Part shown: positions 1 through 9,526 of the stretch, piece by piece
Layout: each line of letters starts with the position of its first letter
How positions within the stretch are numbered: the first letter of the stretch is position 1
Assembly: GCF_014287635.1 (NCBI RefSeq)
Contig: NZ_JACOPH010000001.1
Location: forward strand, 62,001 to 126,000
Length of the DNA: 64,000 nt
Direction: 5' to 3'
From: Roseburia zhanii
GTDB lineage: Bacteria; Bacillota; Clostridia; Lachnospirales; Lachnospiraceae
Notes under the pieces: model-generated
What the model was told of the DNA's origin: nothing
The model's database searches: none
Seen by the model: the letters and a program-made list of their open reading frames with translations, nothing else
Translations under genes and position numbers: made by a program

Positions 1-1376
1 CGCGTGACGTACCGGGTGTTGGTGATGATGCACTCAAAGATCTTGATGAAAGAGGAATCATCCGTATCGGTGCAGAAGTCCGTGCCGGAGATATCTTAGT
101 TGGTAAAGTGACACCAAAGGGAGAAACAGAACTGACAGCAGAAGAAAGACTGCTTCGTGCGATCTTTGGTGAGAAAGCAAGAGAAGTCAGAGATACTTCC
201 TTAAAAGTACCACATGGTGAATACGGTATTATCGTAGATGCAAAAGTATTTACAAGAGAAAACGGTGATGAATTATCTCCGGGCGTCAATCAGGCAGTCC
301 GTATTTACATTGCACAGAAGAGAAAGATCTCTGTTGGTGATAAGATGGCTGGCCGTCATGGTAACAAGGGTGTTGTTTCCCGTGTACTCCCGGTAGAAGA
401 TATGCCATTCTTACCAAACGGCCGTCCTTTGGATATCGTATTAAATCCATTAGGTGTGCCTTCCCGTATGAACATCGGACAGGTGCTTGAGATCCACCTG
501 AGTCTTGCAGCAAAAGCACTTGGCTTTAATATTGAAACACCAGTATTTGACGGTGCAAAAGAAAATGATATCATGGATACCTTAGACCTTGCCAATGACT
601 ATGTAAACTTAGAATGGGATGAGTTTGAGGCAAAACATAAAGATGAATTACTTCCGGAAGTATTAGAATACTTATCCGAACACAGAGAACACAGAAAACT
701 CTGGAAAGGTGTTCCAATCTCAAGAGATGGTAAAGTAAGGCTACGTGACGGAAGAACAGGAGAATTTTTCGATAGTCCGGTAACAATCGGACACATGCAT
801 TATCTGAAACTGCACCACTTAGTGGATGATAAGATCCATGCACGTTCCACAGGTCCGTACTCCTTAGTAACCCAGCAGCCGTTAGGTGGTAAGGCACAGT
901 TCGGTGGACAGCGTTTTGGAGAAATGGAAGTTTGGGCACTTGAAGCATATGGTGCTGCTTATACATTACAGGAGATCCTAACTGTAAAATCCGATGATGT
1001 TGTAGGACGTGTTAAGACATACGAAGCAATCATCAAAGGTGATAATATTCCTGAACCGGGAATACCGGAATCCTTCAAAGTACTTTTGAAAGAACTTCAG
1101 TCCTTAGGATTGGATGTCAAAGTATTAGACGAGGAAAGAAATGAAGTAGAATTGATGGAGACTAGTGAATATGGCAATACCGATCTGAATGCAATCATTG
1201 CAGGAGATAAGGATTTTGCATTTGAAGACAGTGAGTCTTTCGGCAAGATGGGCTTTACAAAGCAGGAATTTGATGCTGAAAACGAAGAACTGGTCGATGT
1301 CGATGAAGAAGATGTAGATGAGGACGACGATTTTGAGGGAATCGATTTTACCGATGAAGTTCTTGATGAAGAATAA
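1..1376 (+). CDS. rpoB: RNA polymerase beta subunit, C-terminal part (5' end outside window)
   Basis: The frame is open from base 3 to the TAA at 1374-1376, so the gene enters the window already in progress; the GTG at 108 is an internal valine codon, not a start. The product is the C-terminal third of the beta subunit, part of the catalytic core of RNA polymerase. Visible family hallmarks are [13 protein letters not shown] (around 330-370) and the [23 protein letters not shown] stretch near 880-945, which in the family contacts the active centre and beta prime. The protein ends in an unusually acidic tail rich in Asp and Glu (about the last 35 residues), as in many Clostridia. rpoC follows after 19 bp, as expected for one operon. 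The rifampicin-resistance region lies upstream of the window and cannot be read. Confidence 0.98.
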   Translation, partial: RDVPGVGDDALKDLDERGIIRIGAEVRAGDILVGKVTPKGETELTAEERLLRAIFGEKAREVRDTSLKVPHGEYGIIVDAKVFTRENGDELSPGVNQAVRIYIAQKRKISVGDKMAGRHGNKGVVSRVLPVEDMPFLPNGRPLDIVLNPLGVPSRMNIGQVLEIHLSLAAKALGFNIETPVFDGAKENDIMDTLDLANDYVNLEWDEFEAKHKDELLPEVLEYLSEHREHRKLWKGVPISRDGKVRLRDGRTGEFFDSPVTIGHMHYLKLHHLVDDKIHARSTGPYSLVTQQPLGGKAQFGGQRFGEMEVWALEAYGAAYTLQEILTVKSDDVVGRVKTYEAIIKGDNIPEPGIPESFKVLLKELQSLGLDVKVLDEERNEVELMETSEYGNTDLNAIIAGDKDFAFEDSESFGKMGFTKQEFDAENEELVDVDEEDVDEDDDFEGIDFTDEVLDEE

Positions 1377-1395
1377 ATAGAAGGGAGCGTCAGAA

Positions 1396-4300
1396 ATGCC
1401 AGAAACAACGAATAAAGACACATATCAGCCAATTGCATTTGATGCGATTCAGATTGGCTTGGCTTCTCCTGAAAAGATCAGGGAATGGTCGAGAGGTGAG
1501 GTTAAAAAACCGGAAACCATCAACTACAGAACATTAAAGCCGGAAAAAGACGGTTTATTCTGTGAAAAGATTTTTGGACCGAGCAAAGACTGGGAGTGTC
1601 ATTGTGGTAAGTATAAGAAAATCCGCTACAAAGGCGTAGTCTGCGATCGATGCGGCGTTGAGATTACAAAAGCAAGCGTTCGAAGAGAGCGTATGGGACA
1701 TATTGAACTTGCAGCACCTGTTTCCCATATCTGGTACTTTAAAGGGATTCCAAGCCGTATGGGACTGATCCTTGACCTCTCTCCGAGAACTTTAGAGAAA
1801 GTATTATATTTTGCATCCTATATCGTATTAGAATCAGGAAATACAAACCTGACATATAAGCAGGTACTCTCTGAGGCAGAATATCAGGAAGCAAGAGAGC
1901 AGTACGGAAGCAGTTTCCGCGTTGGTATGGGTGCAGAAGCAATCTTAGAACTGCTTCAGGCAATCGACTTAGAGAAAGATGCAGCAGAATTAAAGGCAGA
2001 ATTAAAAGATGCAAGCGGACAGAAACGTGCGAGGATCATCAAACGTTTAGAAGTTGTAGAAGCATTCCGTGAATCTGGAAATAAACCGGAATGGATGATC
2101 ATGACAGTCATTCCGGTTATCCCGCCAGATTTACGTCCTATGGTACAGTTAGACGGTGGACGTTTTGCAACATCTGATCTAAATGATCTGTATCGTAGGA
2201 TCATCAACAGAAATAACCGTTTAAGAAGACTTTTAGAGTTAGGTGCACCGGATATCATCGTTCGTAATGAAAAGAGAATGTTACAGGAAGCAGTAGATGC
2301 TTTGATCGATAATGGACGTCGCGGAAGACCGGTAACAGGTCCGGGAAACCGTGCATTAAAGTCCTTATCCGATATGTTAAAAGGTAAATCAGGACGTTTC
2401 CGTCAGAACTTACTTGGAAAACGTGTTGACTACTCAGGACGTTCCGTTATCGTCGTAGGACCGGAACTTAAGATTTACCAGTGTGGTCTGCCAAAGGAAA
2501 TGGCGATCGAATTATTCAAACCTTTCGTTATGAAAGAGTTAGTTTCGAATGGTACTGCACACAATATCAAGAGTGCAAAGAAAATGGTAGAAAGACTTCA
2601 GTCTGAGGTATGGGATGTTTTAGAAGAAGTGATCAAAGAGCATCCGGTTATGTTAAACCGTGCTCCTACACTGCATCGTCTTGGTATCCAGGCATTTGAG
2701 CCAATCCTTGTAGAAGGTAAAGCAATCAAACTTCATCCATTGGTATGTACTGCTTACAACGCAGACTTCGACGGTGACCAGATGGCTGTGCATCTTCCAT
2801 TATCCGTAGAAGCACAGGCGGAATGCCGTTTTATGTTACTTTCACCAAACAACCTGTTAAAACCATCTGATGGTGGCCCTGTAGCCGTTCCTTCACAGGA
2901 TATGGTACTTGGTATTTACTATCTGACACAGGAAAGACCGGGAGTACTTGGCGAAGGCAAACATTTCAAGAGTGTAAATGAAGCAATTTTAGCATATGAA
3001 AATAAAGCACTGACACTTCATTCAAAGATTACAGTCCGTGTAGCGAAAAAGCAGGCAGACGGAACCGTGATCTATGGCAATACAGAGTCTACATTAGGAC
3101 GTTTCCTGTTTAATGAGATCATTCCGCAGGATTTAGGATTTGTAGACAGAAGTGATCCTGAAAATGAATTTAAGTTAGAGATTGATTTCCATGTAGGAAA
3201 GAAACAGTTAAAGAAGATCCTTGAAAAAGTAATCAATGTACATGGTGCAACAAGAACAGCAGAAGTACTTGATGATATCAAGTCCATCGGTTATAAGTTC
3301 TCTACAAGAGCAGCCATGACAGTATCTATTTCTGATATGACAGTGCCGCCACAGAAACCACAGATGATCGAGGCTGCACAGAATACCGTTGACAAGATCA
3401 TGCGTCAGTACAAACGTGGTCTTATCACAGATGAAGAAAGATACAAAGAAGTTGTTGAAACATGGAAAGAAACTGATGATGAACTGACAAATGCACTGTT
3501 ATCCGGTCTGGATAAGTACAATAACATCTTTATGATGGCTGACTCCGGTGCGCGTGGTTCTGATAAACAGATCAAACAGCTTGCAGGTATGCGAGGATTG
3601 ATGGCTGATACAACCGGTAGAACGATCGAGCTGCCGATCAAGTCAAACTTCCGTGAAGGTCTTGACGTACTGGAATATTTCATGTCTGCCCATGGAGCAC
3701 GTAAGGGACTTTCCGATACCGCTCTGCGTACAGCCGATTCAGGATATCTGACCAGACGTCTTGTTGACGTATCACAGGAACTTAGTATTCGTGAGTCCGA
3801 CTGTGTTGCAGGAACAAACAGAGAGATTCCGGGTATGTGGGTAACTGCATTTATGGATGGTAAAGAGGAAATCGAAAGTCTTCAGGAAAGAATTACCGGT
3901 CGTTTCTCCTGTAATACGATTTGCGATAAAGATGGCAATGTGATCGTAAAAGCAAATCATATGATCACACCGCGCCGTGCAGCAGATATCATCAGCAAAG
4001 GTGTAGATGAAAATGGTGGTCCGATCGAACGTGTGAAGATCCGTACGATCCTTACCTGCCGTACACACGTTGGTGTCTGCGCAAAATGTTATGGTGCAAA
4101 CATGGCTACCGGTCAGGCAGTACAGATCGGTGAAGCAGTCGGAATCATCGCAGCACAGTCCATCGGTGAGCCGGGTACACAGCTTACGATGCGTACCTTC
4201 CATACAGGTGGTGTTGCCGGTGATGATATCACACAGGGTCTTCCTCGTGTCGAAGAAATTTTTGAGGCCAGAAAGCCAAAAGGACTTGCGATCATCACAG

Positions 4301-5034
4301 AATTTGCCGGAACAGCAGAGATCCGTGACACAAAGAAGAAACGTGAAATCGTTGTAACGAACAATGAAACAGGCGAGTCAAAGACATACCTGATCCCATA
4401 TGGTTCACGTATCAAGATCTTAGACGGAGCTGTATTAGAAGCTGGTGATGAACTTACCGAAGGTTCTGTCAACCCACATGACATCTTAAAGATCAAAGGT
4501 GTCCGTGCCGTACAGGATTATATGTTACAGGAAGTTCAGCGTGTATACCGTCTGCAGGGTGTTGATATCAACGATAAGCATATCGAGGTTATCGTTCGCC
4601 AGATGTTAAAGAAGATCCGTATTGAAAATAACGGAGATTCAGAGTTCTTACCGGGAACATTAGTAGATATCTTAGATTACAATGATACAAATGAAGCATT
4701 GATCGGGGAAGGTAAAGAGCCGGCAGAAGGAAAACAGGTACTGCTTGGTATTACAAAAGCTTCCCTTGCAACAAACTCATTCTTATCCGCTGCTTCCTTC
4801 CAGGAAACAACAAAGGTATTGACAGAAGCTGCGATCAAGGGTAAAGTCGATCCGCTGATCGGTCTTAAGGAAAATGTAATCATCGGTAAACTGATTCCGG
4901 TCGGAACCGGTATGAAACGATACCGTGATCTGAAATTGGATACAGATATTGATGATTCAGATTATTTAGATTTTGATGATGATGATTTTGACGACGATGA
5001 GTACGAAGTTGACGAGATCATGGAAGTAGATTAA
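1396..5034 (+). CDS. rpoC: RNA polymerase beta prime subunit
   Basis: A 1212-residue protein, the usual size for Firmicutes. It forms the catalytic core of RNA polymerase with beta. The N-terminal zinc site is visible (CHCGKYKK followed by CDRCGVE near residues 68-92). The absolutely conserved magnesium-binding motif NADFDGDQ lies near residue 455, and the second zinc cluster ([13 protein letters not shown]) near residue 890. The C terminus is acidic ([19 protein letters not shown]), echoing the acidic tail of the beta subunit. The ATG at 1396 is preceded by AAGGGAG at 1381-1387. It shares a transcript with rpoB and ends just before a strong terminator at 5044. Confidence 0.99.
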   Translation: MPETTNKDTYQPIAFDAIQIGLASPEKIREWSRGEVKKPETINYRTLKPEKDGLFCEKIFGPSKDWECHCGKYKKIRYKGVVCDRCGVEITKASVRRERMGHIELAAPVSHIWYFKGIPSRMGLILDLSPRTLEKVLYFASYIVLESGNTNLTYKQVLSEAEYQEAREQYGSSFRVGMGAEAILELLQAIDLEKDAAELKAELKDASGQKRARIIKRLEVVEAFRESGNKPEWMIMTVIPVIPPDLRPMVQLDGGRFATSDLNDLYRRIINRNNRLRRLLELGAPDIIVRNEKRMLQEAVDALIDNGRRGRPVTGPGNRALKSLSDMLKGKSGRFRQNLLGKRVDYSGRSVIVVGPELKIYQCGLPKEMAIELFKPFVMKELVSNGTAHNIKSAKKMVERLQSEVWDVLEEVIKEHPVMLNRAPTLHRLGIQAFEPILVEGKAIKLHPLVCTAYNADFDGDQMAVHLPLSVEAQAECRFMLLSPNNLLKPSDGGPVAVPSQDMVLGIYYLTQERPGVLGEGKHFKSVNEAILAYENKALTLHSKITVRVAKKQADGTVIYGNTESTLGRFLFNEIIPQDLGFVDRSDPENEFKLEIDFHVGKKQLKKILEKVINVHGATRTAEVLDDIKSIGYKFSTRAAMTVSISDMTVPPQKPQMIEAAQNTVDKIMRQYKRGLITDEERYKEVVETWKETDDELTNALLSGLDKYNNIFMMADSGARGSDKQIKQLAGMRGLMADTTGRTIELPIKSNFREGLDVLEYFMSAHGARKGLSDTALRTADSGYLTRRLVDVSQELSIRESDCVAGTNREIPGMWVTAFMDGKEEIESLQERITGRFSCNTICDKDGNVIVKANHMITPRRAADIISKGVDENGGPIERVKIRTILTCRTHVGVCAKCYGANMATGQAVQIGEAVGIIAAQSIGEPGTQLTMRTFHTGGVAGDDITQGLPRVEEIFEARKPKGLAIITEFAGTAEIRDTKKKREIVVTNNETGESKTYLIPYGSRIKILDGAVLEAGDELTEGSVNPHDILKIKGVRAVQDYMLQEVQRVYRLQGVDINDKHIEVIVRQMLKKIRIENNGDSEFLPGTLVDILDYNDTNEALIGEGKEPAEGKQVLLGITKASLATNSFLSAASFQETTKVLTEAAIKGKVDPLIGLKENVIIGKLIPVGTGMKRYRDLKLDTDIDDSDYLDFDDDDFDDDEYEVDEIMEVD

Positions 5035-5043
5035 ATGGATCAT

Positions 5044-5079
5044 AAAAAAGCTCAGACTTAGCAAAGTCTGGGCTTTTTT
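5044..5079 (+). terminator. Rho-independent terminator after rpoC
   Basis: A hairpin with arms AAAAAAGCTCAGACTT and AAGTCTGGGCTTTTTT and a three-base loop, ending in a T run. It closes the rpoBC operon and could also act on transcripts from the opposite strand because the A run makes it symmetrical. Confidence 0.9.
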
Positions 5080-5113
5080 GATGTTGTGTAGAATTACGGT
5101 GAGAACGGTAACT

Positions 5114-5536
5114 TTATTCGATCACATCTTCCCCTAATTCATAGAGAAGTTCATTGATCTCTATGAGAGAGAGTTCTTTTGTGATGCCAAAGATCAAAAT
5201 ACTGTCACGTTTATTTTTGGCATATAAATCTGCATATCCGGTAGAACAGAGTAAAGCATGTATTTCGTCAAGAGTAAGATGCATTGCAAAACAAAGTGCA
5301 AGCAGCTTATCTCTGGAAGGTGTTCTTTCGCCGGAAAAGATCTGATACCCATAATTCCGCTGGAGATTTGCCTGCTCGATACATTGGCTTTTTTTCAGAT
5401 CATGTTTTTCTAAAAGTTTTTTTAACTGCAGTGGCAATGGTTCGGACGCAATGTGAGCAGATTCTTTTTCAAGAAAAGTTTCAATGCTGTCTGTATTTTT
5501 TAATAATTTTAGTAACTCCTGTGTATTTTTATTCAA
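5114..5536 (-). CDS. XRE-like helix-turn-helix protein
   Basis: A small protein of about 140 residues. The central part (LKKLLEKHDLKKSQCIEQANLQRNYGYQIFSGERTPSRDKL split over roughly residues 40-80) has the layout of a Cro/C1-type helix-turn-helix, followed by a helical C terminus. It is transcribed divergently from the Ser/Thr kinase gene, and the two promoters share mirror-image sequence blocks, so autoregulation together with the kinase is likely. The start is uncertain. The TTG at 5536 has AAGGCAGG in front of it, but the best promoter (TTGACC / TATAAG) would start RNA only about 7 bases upstream. An in-frame TTG at 5578 is also open, and a more internal start cannot be excluded. The specific target is unknown. 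Confidence 0.7.
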   Translation of the reverse strand: MNKNTQELLKLLKNTDSIETFLEKESAHIASEPLPLQLKKLLEKHDLKKSQCIEQANLQRNYGYQIFSGERTPSRDKLLALCFAMHLTLDEIHALLCSTGYADLYAKNKRDSILIFGITKELSLIEINELLYELGEDVIE

Positions 5537-5549
5537 AATAATAACCTGC

Positions 5550-5656
5550 CTTATAAAATATGATGATGTTGTGGTCAAAAGGTCAAAAATCCGATTGTAA
5601 GCAAGCTTATATCAGCTTATCGACCTTTTGACCCTGGTATCATCATGTGATATTCT
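5550..5656. promoter_or_regulatory. Mirror-image divergent promoters with 12 bp inverted repeat operator
   Basis: GGTCAAAAGGTC at 5573-5584 and its exact reverse complement GACCTTTTGACC at 5622-5633 face away from each other. Each carries a -35 box TTGACC. On the minus strand TTGACC is followed after 17 bases by TATAAG (5550-5555). On the plus strand TTGACC (5628-5633) is followed after 17 bases by TATTCT (5651-5656). Similarity extends outward through ATGATGAT on both sides. A regulator bound to these repeats would cover both -35 boxes; the adjacent HTH protein is the natural candidate, by inference. Confidence 0.75.
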
Positions 5657-5659
5657 GTA

Positions 5660-6832
5660 ATGGATACAGCAATTATCAGTATAGAAGAAAAAGAAAAAAA
5701 CGTCAATTTTTTGACAGAGGATAAGCAGAGTATGCAGAATTTACAGTACGAATATTTAGATAACAGATATGAAAATCTTATCATACTGGGAAATCAGGAT
5801 AAAAAAACAACCTATTTAGCAAACGATACACTAGACGGCCGGATTGTTCTAAAAAAATATATTCAGAAAGAACAGGCGGATATCTACAGGCGGCTGCTGG
5901 AAGTGGAAGAACAGCATTTAGTCAGGATATTTTACGTTGCCGAAAATGAACAGCAGGCACTTGTGATCATGGACTATGTCAGTGGTCAGACTGTTGAACA
6001 GCTGCAGAAAGCAGGCAGGAATTTTTCTGAGCAGGAAGTGATAACGGATACGATACAGTTATTACAGGGGATTCTGGCTATCCATGCGCAGGGAATCATT
6101 CACAGGGATATCAGTCCCAAAAATGTACTGATCTCTACCGATGGAGTCGTGAAACTTTTAGATTTTGATATCGGGCGGAAGTATAAAAAGTCACAGGGAA
6201 GTGACACCACGATCTTAGGTACGGTTGGTTATGCGGCACCGGAACAGTTTGGATTTACGCAGAGTGATACACGTACGGATATTTATGCAATAGGCGTGTT
6301 TATGAATATGATGCTGACAGGCAGACTGTTAGGGGAAGTGTTGTATGACAAGGGAAGGTTAGGAAAAATTATTTCAAAATGTACGCAGATCGATCCTAAG
6401 AAACGTTATCAGAACGTGGAAGAACTGCTAAAAGAACTAAAAAGATTGTCTAAAGAACATCAAAAAGAAGAAAACTGGCAAAAAGAACAAAGTATTATGC
6501 CAGGATTCCGGACAGGAGTGAAGTGGAAAAAGACGTTGGCAGGCATTTACTATGTTGTGATGGGTGTATACAGTACGGCAGCCATTATTCTGTTTTGCCG
6601 AACTGTTTCTGCTGCAATCTTACAGGGACTTGCACTGCTCATATATGGGTGGCTTAGTATTTTGCTGCCATTTAATTTCCTGCATTGGATGGATCATGTG
6701 CCATTTTTAAAAGAGTTAGGAAGTGCCGGAAGACTGATCTTTGGAGCAGTGCTTTTTGGAGTGTTATTCTTTGCAGGGGCAGCTTTTCAGGGTTACTTAA
6801 ATGATACGGTTTTATATTCTGTACGGTTATAA
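5660..6832 (+). CDS. Serine/threonine protein kinase with C-terminal membrane segments
   Basis: An up to 390-residue protein with an N-terminal eukaryotic-type kinase domain (about residues 37-260) and a hydrophobic C-terminal part (about 300-385) with three probable membrane helices. Kinase landmarks: RIVLKKY (ATP-binding lysine), HRDISPKNVL (catalytic loop Asp and Asn), DFD in place of the usual DFG metal motif, and GTVGYAAPEQ (activation segment/APE). It probably phosphorylates cytoplasmic substrates while anchored in the membrane; no PASTA or other sensor domain is seen. The ATG at 5660 lies inside the predicted promoter and has no ribosome site, so the ATG at 5732, 24 codons further in, may be the true start. 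It is divergent from the HTH gene and followed by an anchored protein that could be a partner. Confidence 0.88.
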   Translation: MDTAIISIEEKEKNVNFLTEDKQSMQNLQYEYLDNRYENLIILGNQDKKTTYLANDTLDGRIVLKKYIQKEQADIYRRLLEVEEQHLVRIFYVAENEQQALVIMDYVSGQTVEQLQKAGRNFSEQEVITDTIQLLQGILAIHAQGIIHRDISPKNVLISTDGVVKLLDFDIGRKYKKSQGSDTTILGTVGYAAPEQFGFTQSDTRTDIYAIGVFMNMMLTGRLLGEVLYDKGRLGKIISKCTQIDPKKRYQNVEELLKELKRLSKEHQKEENWQKEQSIMPGFRTGVKWKKTLAGIYYVVMGVYSTAAIILFCRTVSAAILQGLALLIYGWLSILLPFNFLHWMDHVPFLKELGSAGRLIFGAVLFGVLFFAGAAFQGYLNDTVLYSVRL

Positions 6833-6929
6833 ATGGCTGGGGTGTATGCTGGCTGCATACCAAATTTTCCTGTTTTTCATTCATATTATGACATGAGAAT
6901 GACAATTTTTGCTAAGGAGGAAATGAAAA

Positions 6930-7682
6930 ATGGATTTTGTGCAAAATAATAATGACGGGGGAAATATGCAGAGCCAGCAGCCAGTGGTAAAACAAAAACG
7001 GGGATGTTTGAAAGGATGCCTCGTACTTATGGTGGAAGTATTGGCAGGTTTACTGGTACTTGTTATCATAGTAACATTACTGGTTTCAAAAAATGTAGAT
7101 AAAAATGGATTATCATCAACCGAAGAAAAAGAGGGTATTGCCATTCAGTATATGGACATTAGTAAGGAAGAAGGAGAAAGAATAGATGAAATTTTGGTAA
7201 ACTGCGGACTTACAAATATTACAGCTTTTCAAAGAGATTCCTTATTAGATAATGCACATTCCGAGGGAGAGATGGGCTTCAGGTTAGTTGAGGGCGGTAA
7301 TCTGGATAAAATTATATTATATATCAATCCGGATAAGACAGTATATTCGTTGAGTTATAACACCTATATGTTATACGAAAATGGTGAAGTATTGGCAACT
7401 ATTGATGACTATACAATGACAGCGAAGGAGAGAGATGAATACATTATTTTATGTCAGGAAAAGGTAAAAGAAATTTTAAAAGCACCTGCGACGGCGAAAT
7501 TTCCAAATTATACAGAGTGGGGATATTGTAGAGAAAAAAATATTGTAACAATGCAGGGATATGTAGATTCTCAAAATGGATTCGGAGCGATGGTCAGAAG
7601 TCAGTTTCAGTTAAAGATAAATACAGATACTAACAGCTTGGATTCGTTTATATTTGACGGACAGGAACTGATTCAGCAATAA
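6930..7682 (+). CDS. Membrane-anchored protein of unknown function
   Basis: A 250-residue protein starting at an ATG with a good ribosome site (AAGGAGG at about 6914-6920). Residues 1-28 are polar and end in KQKRGCLKGC, followed by one strong membrane helix (about 29-53), so the remaining 195 residues should lie outside the cell. The outer part is mixed alpha/beta in composition with no motif I recognise. It follows the kinase gene by 97 bp in the same direction and could be its substrate or output, but that is only suggested by position. The KRGCLKG turn before a single helix is common in small Firmicute membrane proteins. Confidence 0.75.
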   Translation: MDFVQNNNDGGNMQSQQPVVKQKRGCLKGCLVLMVEVLAGLLVLVIIVTLLVSKNVDKNGLSSTEEKEGIAIQYMDISKEEGERIDEILVNCGLTNITAFQRDSLLDNAHSEGEMGFRLVEGGNLDKIILYINPDKTVYSLSYNTYMLYENGEVLATIDDYTMTAKERDEYIILCQEKVKEILKAPATAKFPNYTEWGYCREKNIVTMQGYVDSQNGFGAMVRSQFQLKINTDTNSLDSFIFDGQELIQQ

Positions 7683-7700
7683 AGGAATATTTCTCATTGG

Positions 7701-7729
7701 TTGAATAAAAATGTCAGGCATGCTATATT
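7701..7729 (+). promoter_or_regulatory. Promoter of the gamma-carbonic anhydrase gene
   Basis: TTGAAT (7701-7706), a 17 bp spacer and TATATT (7724-7729), 35 bp upstream of the ATG at 7764. Confidence 0.65.
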
Positions 7730-7763
7730 CTTTCTGTTAAAAATAAAAAAGGAGCGACTACAA

Positions 7764-8240
7764 ATGTCAAAACAATATATAGCAGACGATGCAGACATCA
7801 TAGGCGATGTCTGCATGGAGGAAGATGTCAACATCTGGTATCATGCCACGATCCGGGCAGATGCAGCAAAGATCACGATTGGAAAAGGCAGTAACATACA
7901 GGATAACTGTGTCCTGCATGTAGATGAAGATTTCCCATTATCGGTCGGAGAATATGTAACCGTTGGACATGGAGCAATTCTCCATGGATGCAGTATTGGT
8001 GATAATACTGTAGTTGGTATGGGAGCCATTCTGTTAAATGGCTGTGCAATTGGAAAAAACTGCATCATTGGTGCCGGTGCATTAGTAACACAGGGATCAG
8101 TGATAGAAGATGGAAGTGTGGTAATGGGAAATCCTGGAAAAGTGAAAAGAAAAGTACGGGAGGAGGAGATCACACATAACAGGGAAAACGCCAGAGAATA
8201 TATCCAGCATGCAGAAAAGTATTTAAAAAAAACAGGATAG
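7764..8240 (+). CDS. Gamma-carbonic anhydrase family protein
   Basis: A 158-residue protein starting at the ATG at 7764, chosen because AAAGGAGCGA precedes it; the frame is open further upstream but lacks a ribosome site. The sequence is a left-handed beta-helix of hexapeptide repeats (GDVCMEEDVNIWYHATIRAD onwards). The three zinc-ligand histidines of the gamma class are visible: LHVDED, then VGHGAILHG. The family hydrates carbon dioxide or binds acyl/metal substrates as a trimer; many bacterial YrdA-like members have weak or unproven activity. It stands as a single gene with its own promoter and terminator between the kinase group and the ribosomal operon. Confidence 0.88.
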   Translation: MSKQYIADDADIIGDVCMEEDVNIWYHATIRADAAKITIGKGSNIQDNCVLHVDEDFPLSVGEYVTVGHGAILHGCSIGDNTVVGMGAILLNGCAIGKNCIIGAGALVTQGSVIEDGSVVMGNPGKVKRKVREEEITHNRENAREYIQHAEKYLKKTG

Positions 8241-8255
8241 CTGAGCAGATATGCT

Positions 8256-8282
8256 AAAAAACCGCTTGACAAAGCGGTTTTT
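8256..8282 (+). terminator. Terminator after the carbonic anhydrase gene
   Basis: A hairpin with arms AAAACCGCTT and AAGCGGTTTT around a GACA loop, then T residues. The same bases contain the -35 box of the next operon (see 8266-8294). Confidence 0.85.
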
Positions 8283-8294
8283 CGTTTATATAAT
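8266..8294 (+). promoter_or_regulatory. Perfect consensus promoter of the rpsL operon
   Basis: TTGACA (8266-8271), exactly 17 bp, then TATAAT (8289-8294): both boxes are fully consensus. The -35 box overlaps the loop and right arm of the preceding terminator. The transcript would start near 8301 and lead into rpsL-rpsG-fusA. Confidence 0.85.
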
Positions 8295-8367
8295 AATTTA
8301 GCGTGCATAAATGTGTACGCTGTGTGTTATGCATAGAGAACAAAGAAAATTGCAGGAGGTGAAACTA

Positions 8368-8790
8368 ATGCCAACATTTAACCAGTTAGTAAGAAAAGGA
8401 CGTCAGACATCTGTTAAGAAGTCTACAGCACCAGCTCTTCAGAAAGGATACAACTCCTTAAAGAAGAAACCGACTGACACATCCGCTCCTCAGAAGAGAG
8501 GCGTTTGTACAGCAGTTAAGACAGCTACTCCTAAGAAACCTAACTCAGCTCTTAGAAAGATCGCCAGAGTTCGTCTTTCTAACGGAATCGAAGTAACAAG
8601 CTATATCCCGGGTGAGGGACATAACTTACAGGAGCATAGCGTTGTTCTTATCCGTGGTGGAAGGGTAAAAGACTTACCAGGTACAAGATATCACGTAATC
8701 CGTGGTACACTTGATACAGCCGGAGTCGCTAACAGAAAACAGGCTCGTTCTAAATACGGCGCAAAGAGACCAAAAGACGCTAAGAAATAA
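8368..8790 (+). CDS. rpsL: 30S ribosomal protein S12
   Basis: A 140-residue protein starting [12 protein letters not shown] at the ATG at 8368 with GCAGGAGGTG just upstream. It sits at the decoding centre of the small subunit. The conserved loops [11 protein letters not shown] and [13 protein letters not shown] are intact, and the lysines that change in streptomycin-resistant mutants are wild type. It is the first gene of the str operon, followed by rpsG and fusA. A 166 bp gap before rpsG contains no gene I can support. Confidence 0.99.
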   Translation: MPTFNQLVRKGRQTSVKKSTAPALQKGYNSLKKKPTDTSAPQKRGVCTAVKTATPKKPNSALRKIARVRLSNGIEVTSYIPGEGHNLQEHSVVLIRGGRVKDLPGTRYHVIRGTLDTAGVANRKQARSKYGAKRPKDAKK

Positions 8791-8923
8791 GAACTAGCGA
8801 CCAATAGTATCACAAACAGATCTAAAGGTTAGTGTTGGAATTATGATTCACTTATAAGGAATAGATTTCCGCACGAAACACATTAGAGGACACATGTGAG
8901 TACCGTTGAATTAATCGAAGTAA

Positions 8924-9427
<504 letters not shown>

Positions 9428-9526
9428 TAGATCTGCTGCATGATTGTGTTGCAGAATGAATAAACAGTATCCGTAAGGGTATATGTAAGCCACGTTTTGT
9501 GGGCAGAATTTAAGGAGGAAAAACCC

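Noticed and set aside
286..4883. Many long frames antisense to rpoB and rpoC
   Set aside because: They are shadows of highly biased coding sequence; none has a ribosome site or a recognisable product.
8368..8790. Streptomycin-resistance changes in S12
   Set aside because: The lysines in PKKPNS and RVKDLPG are wild type.
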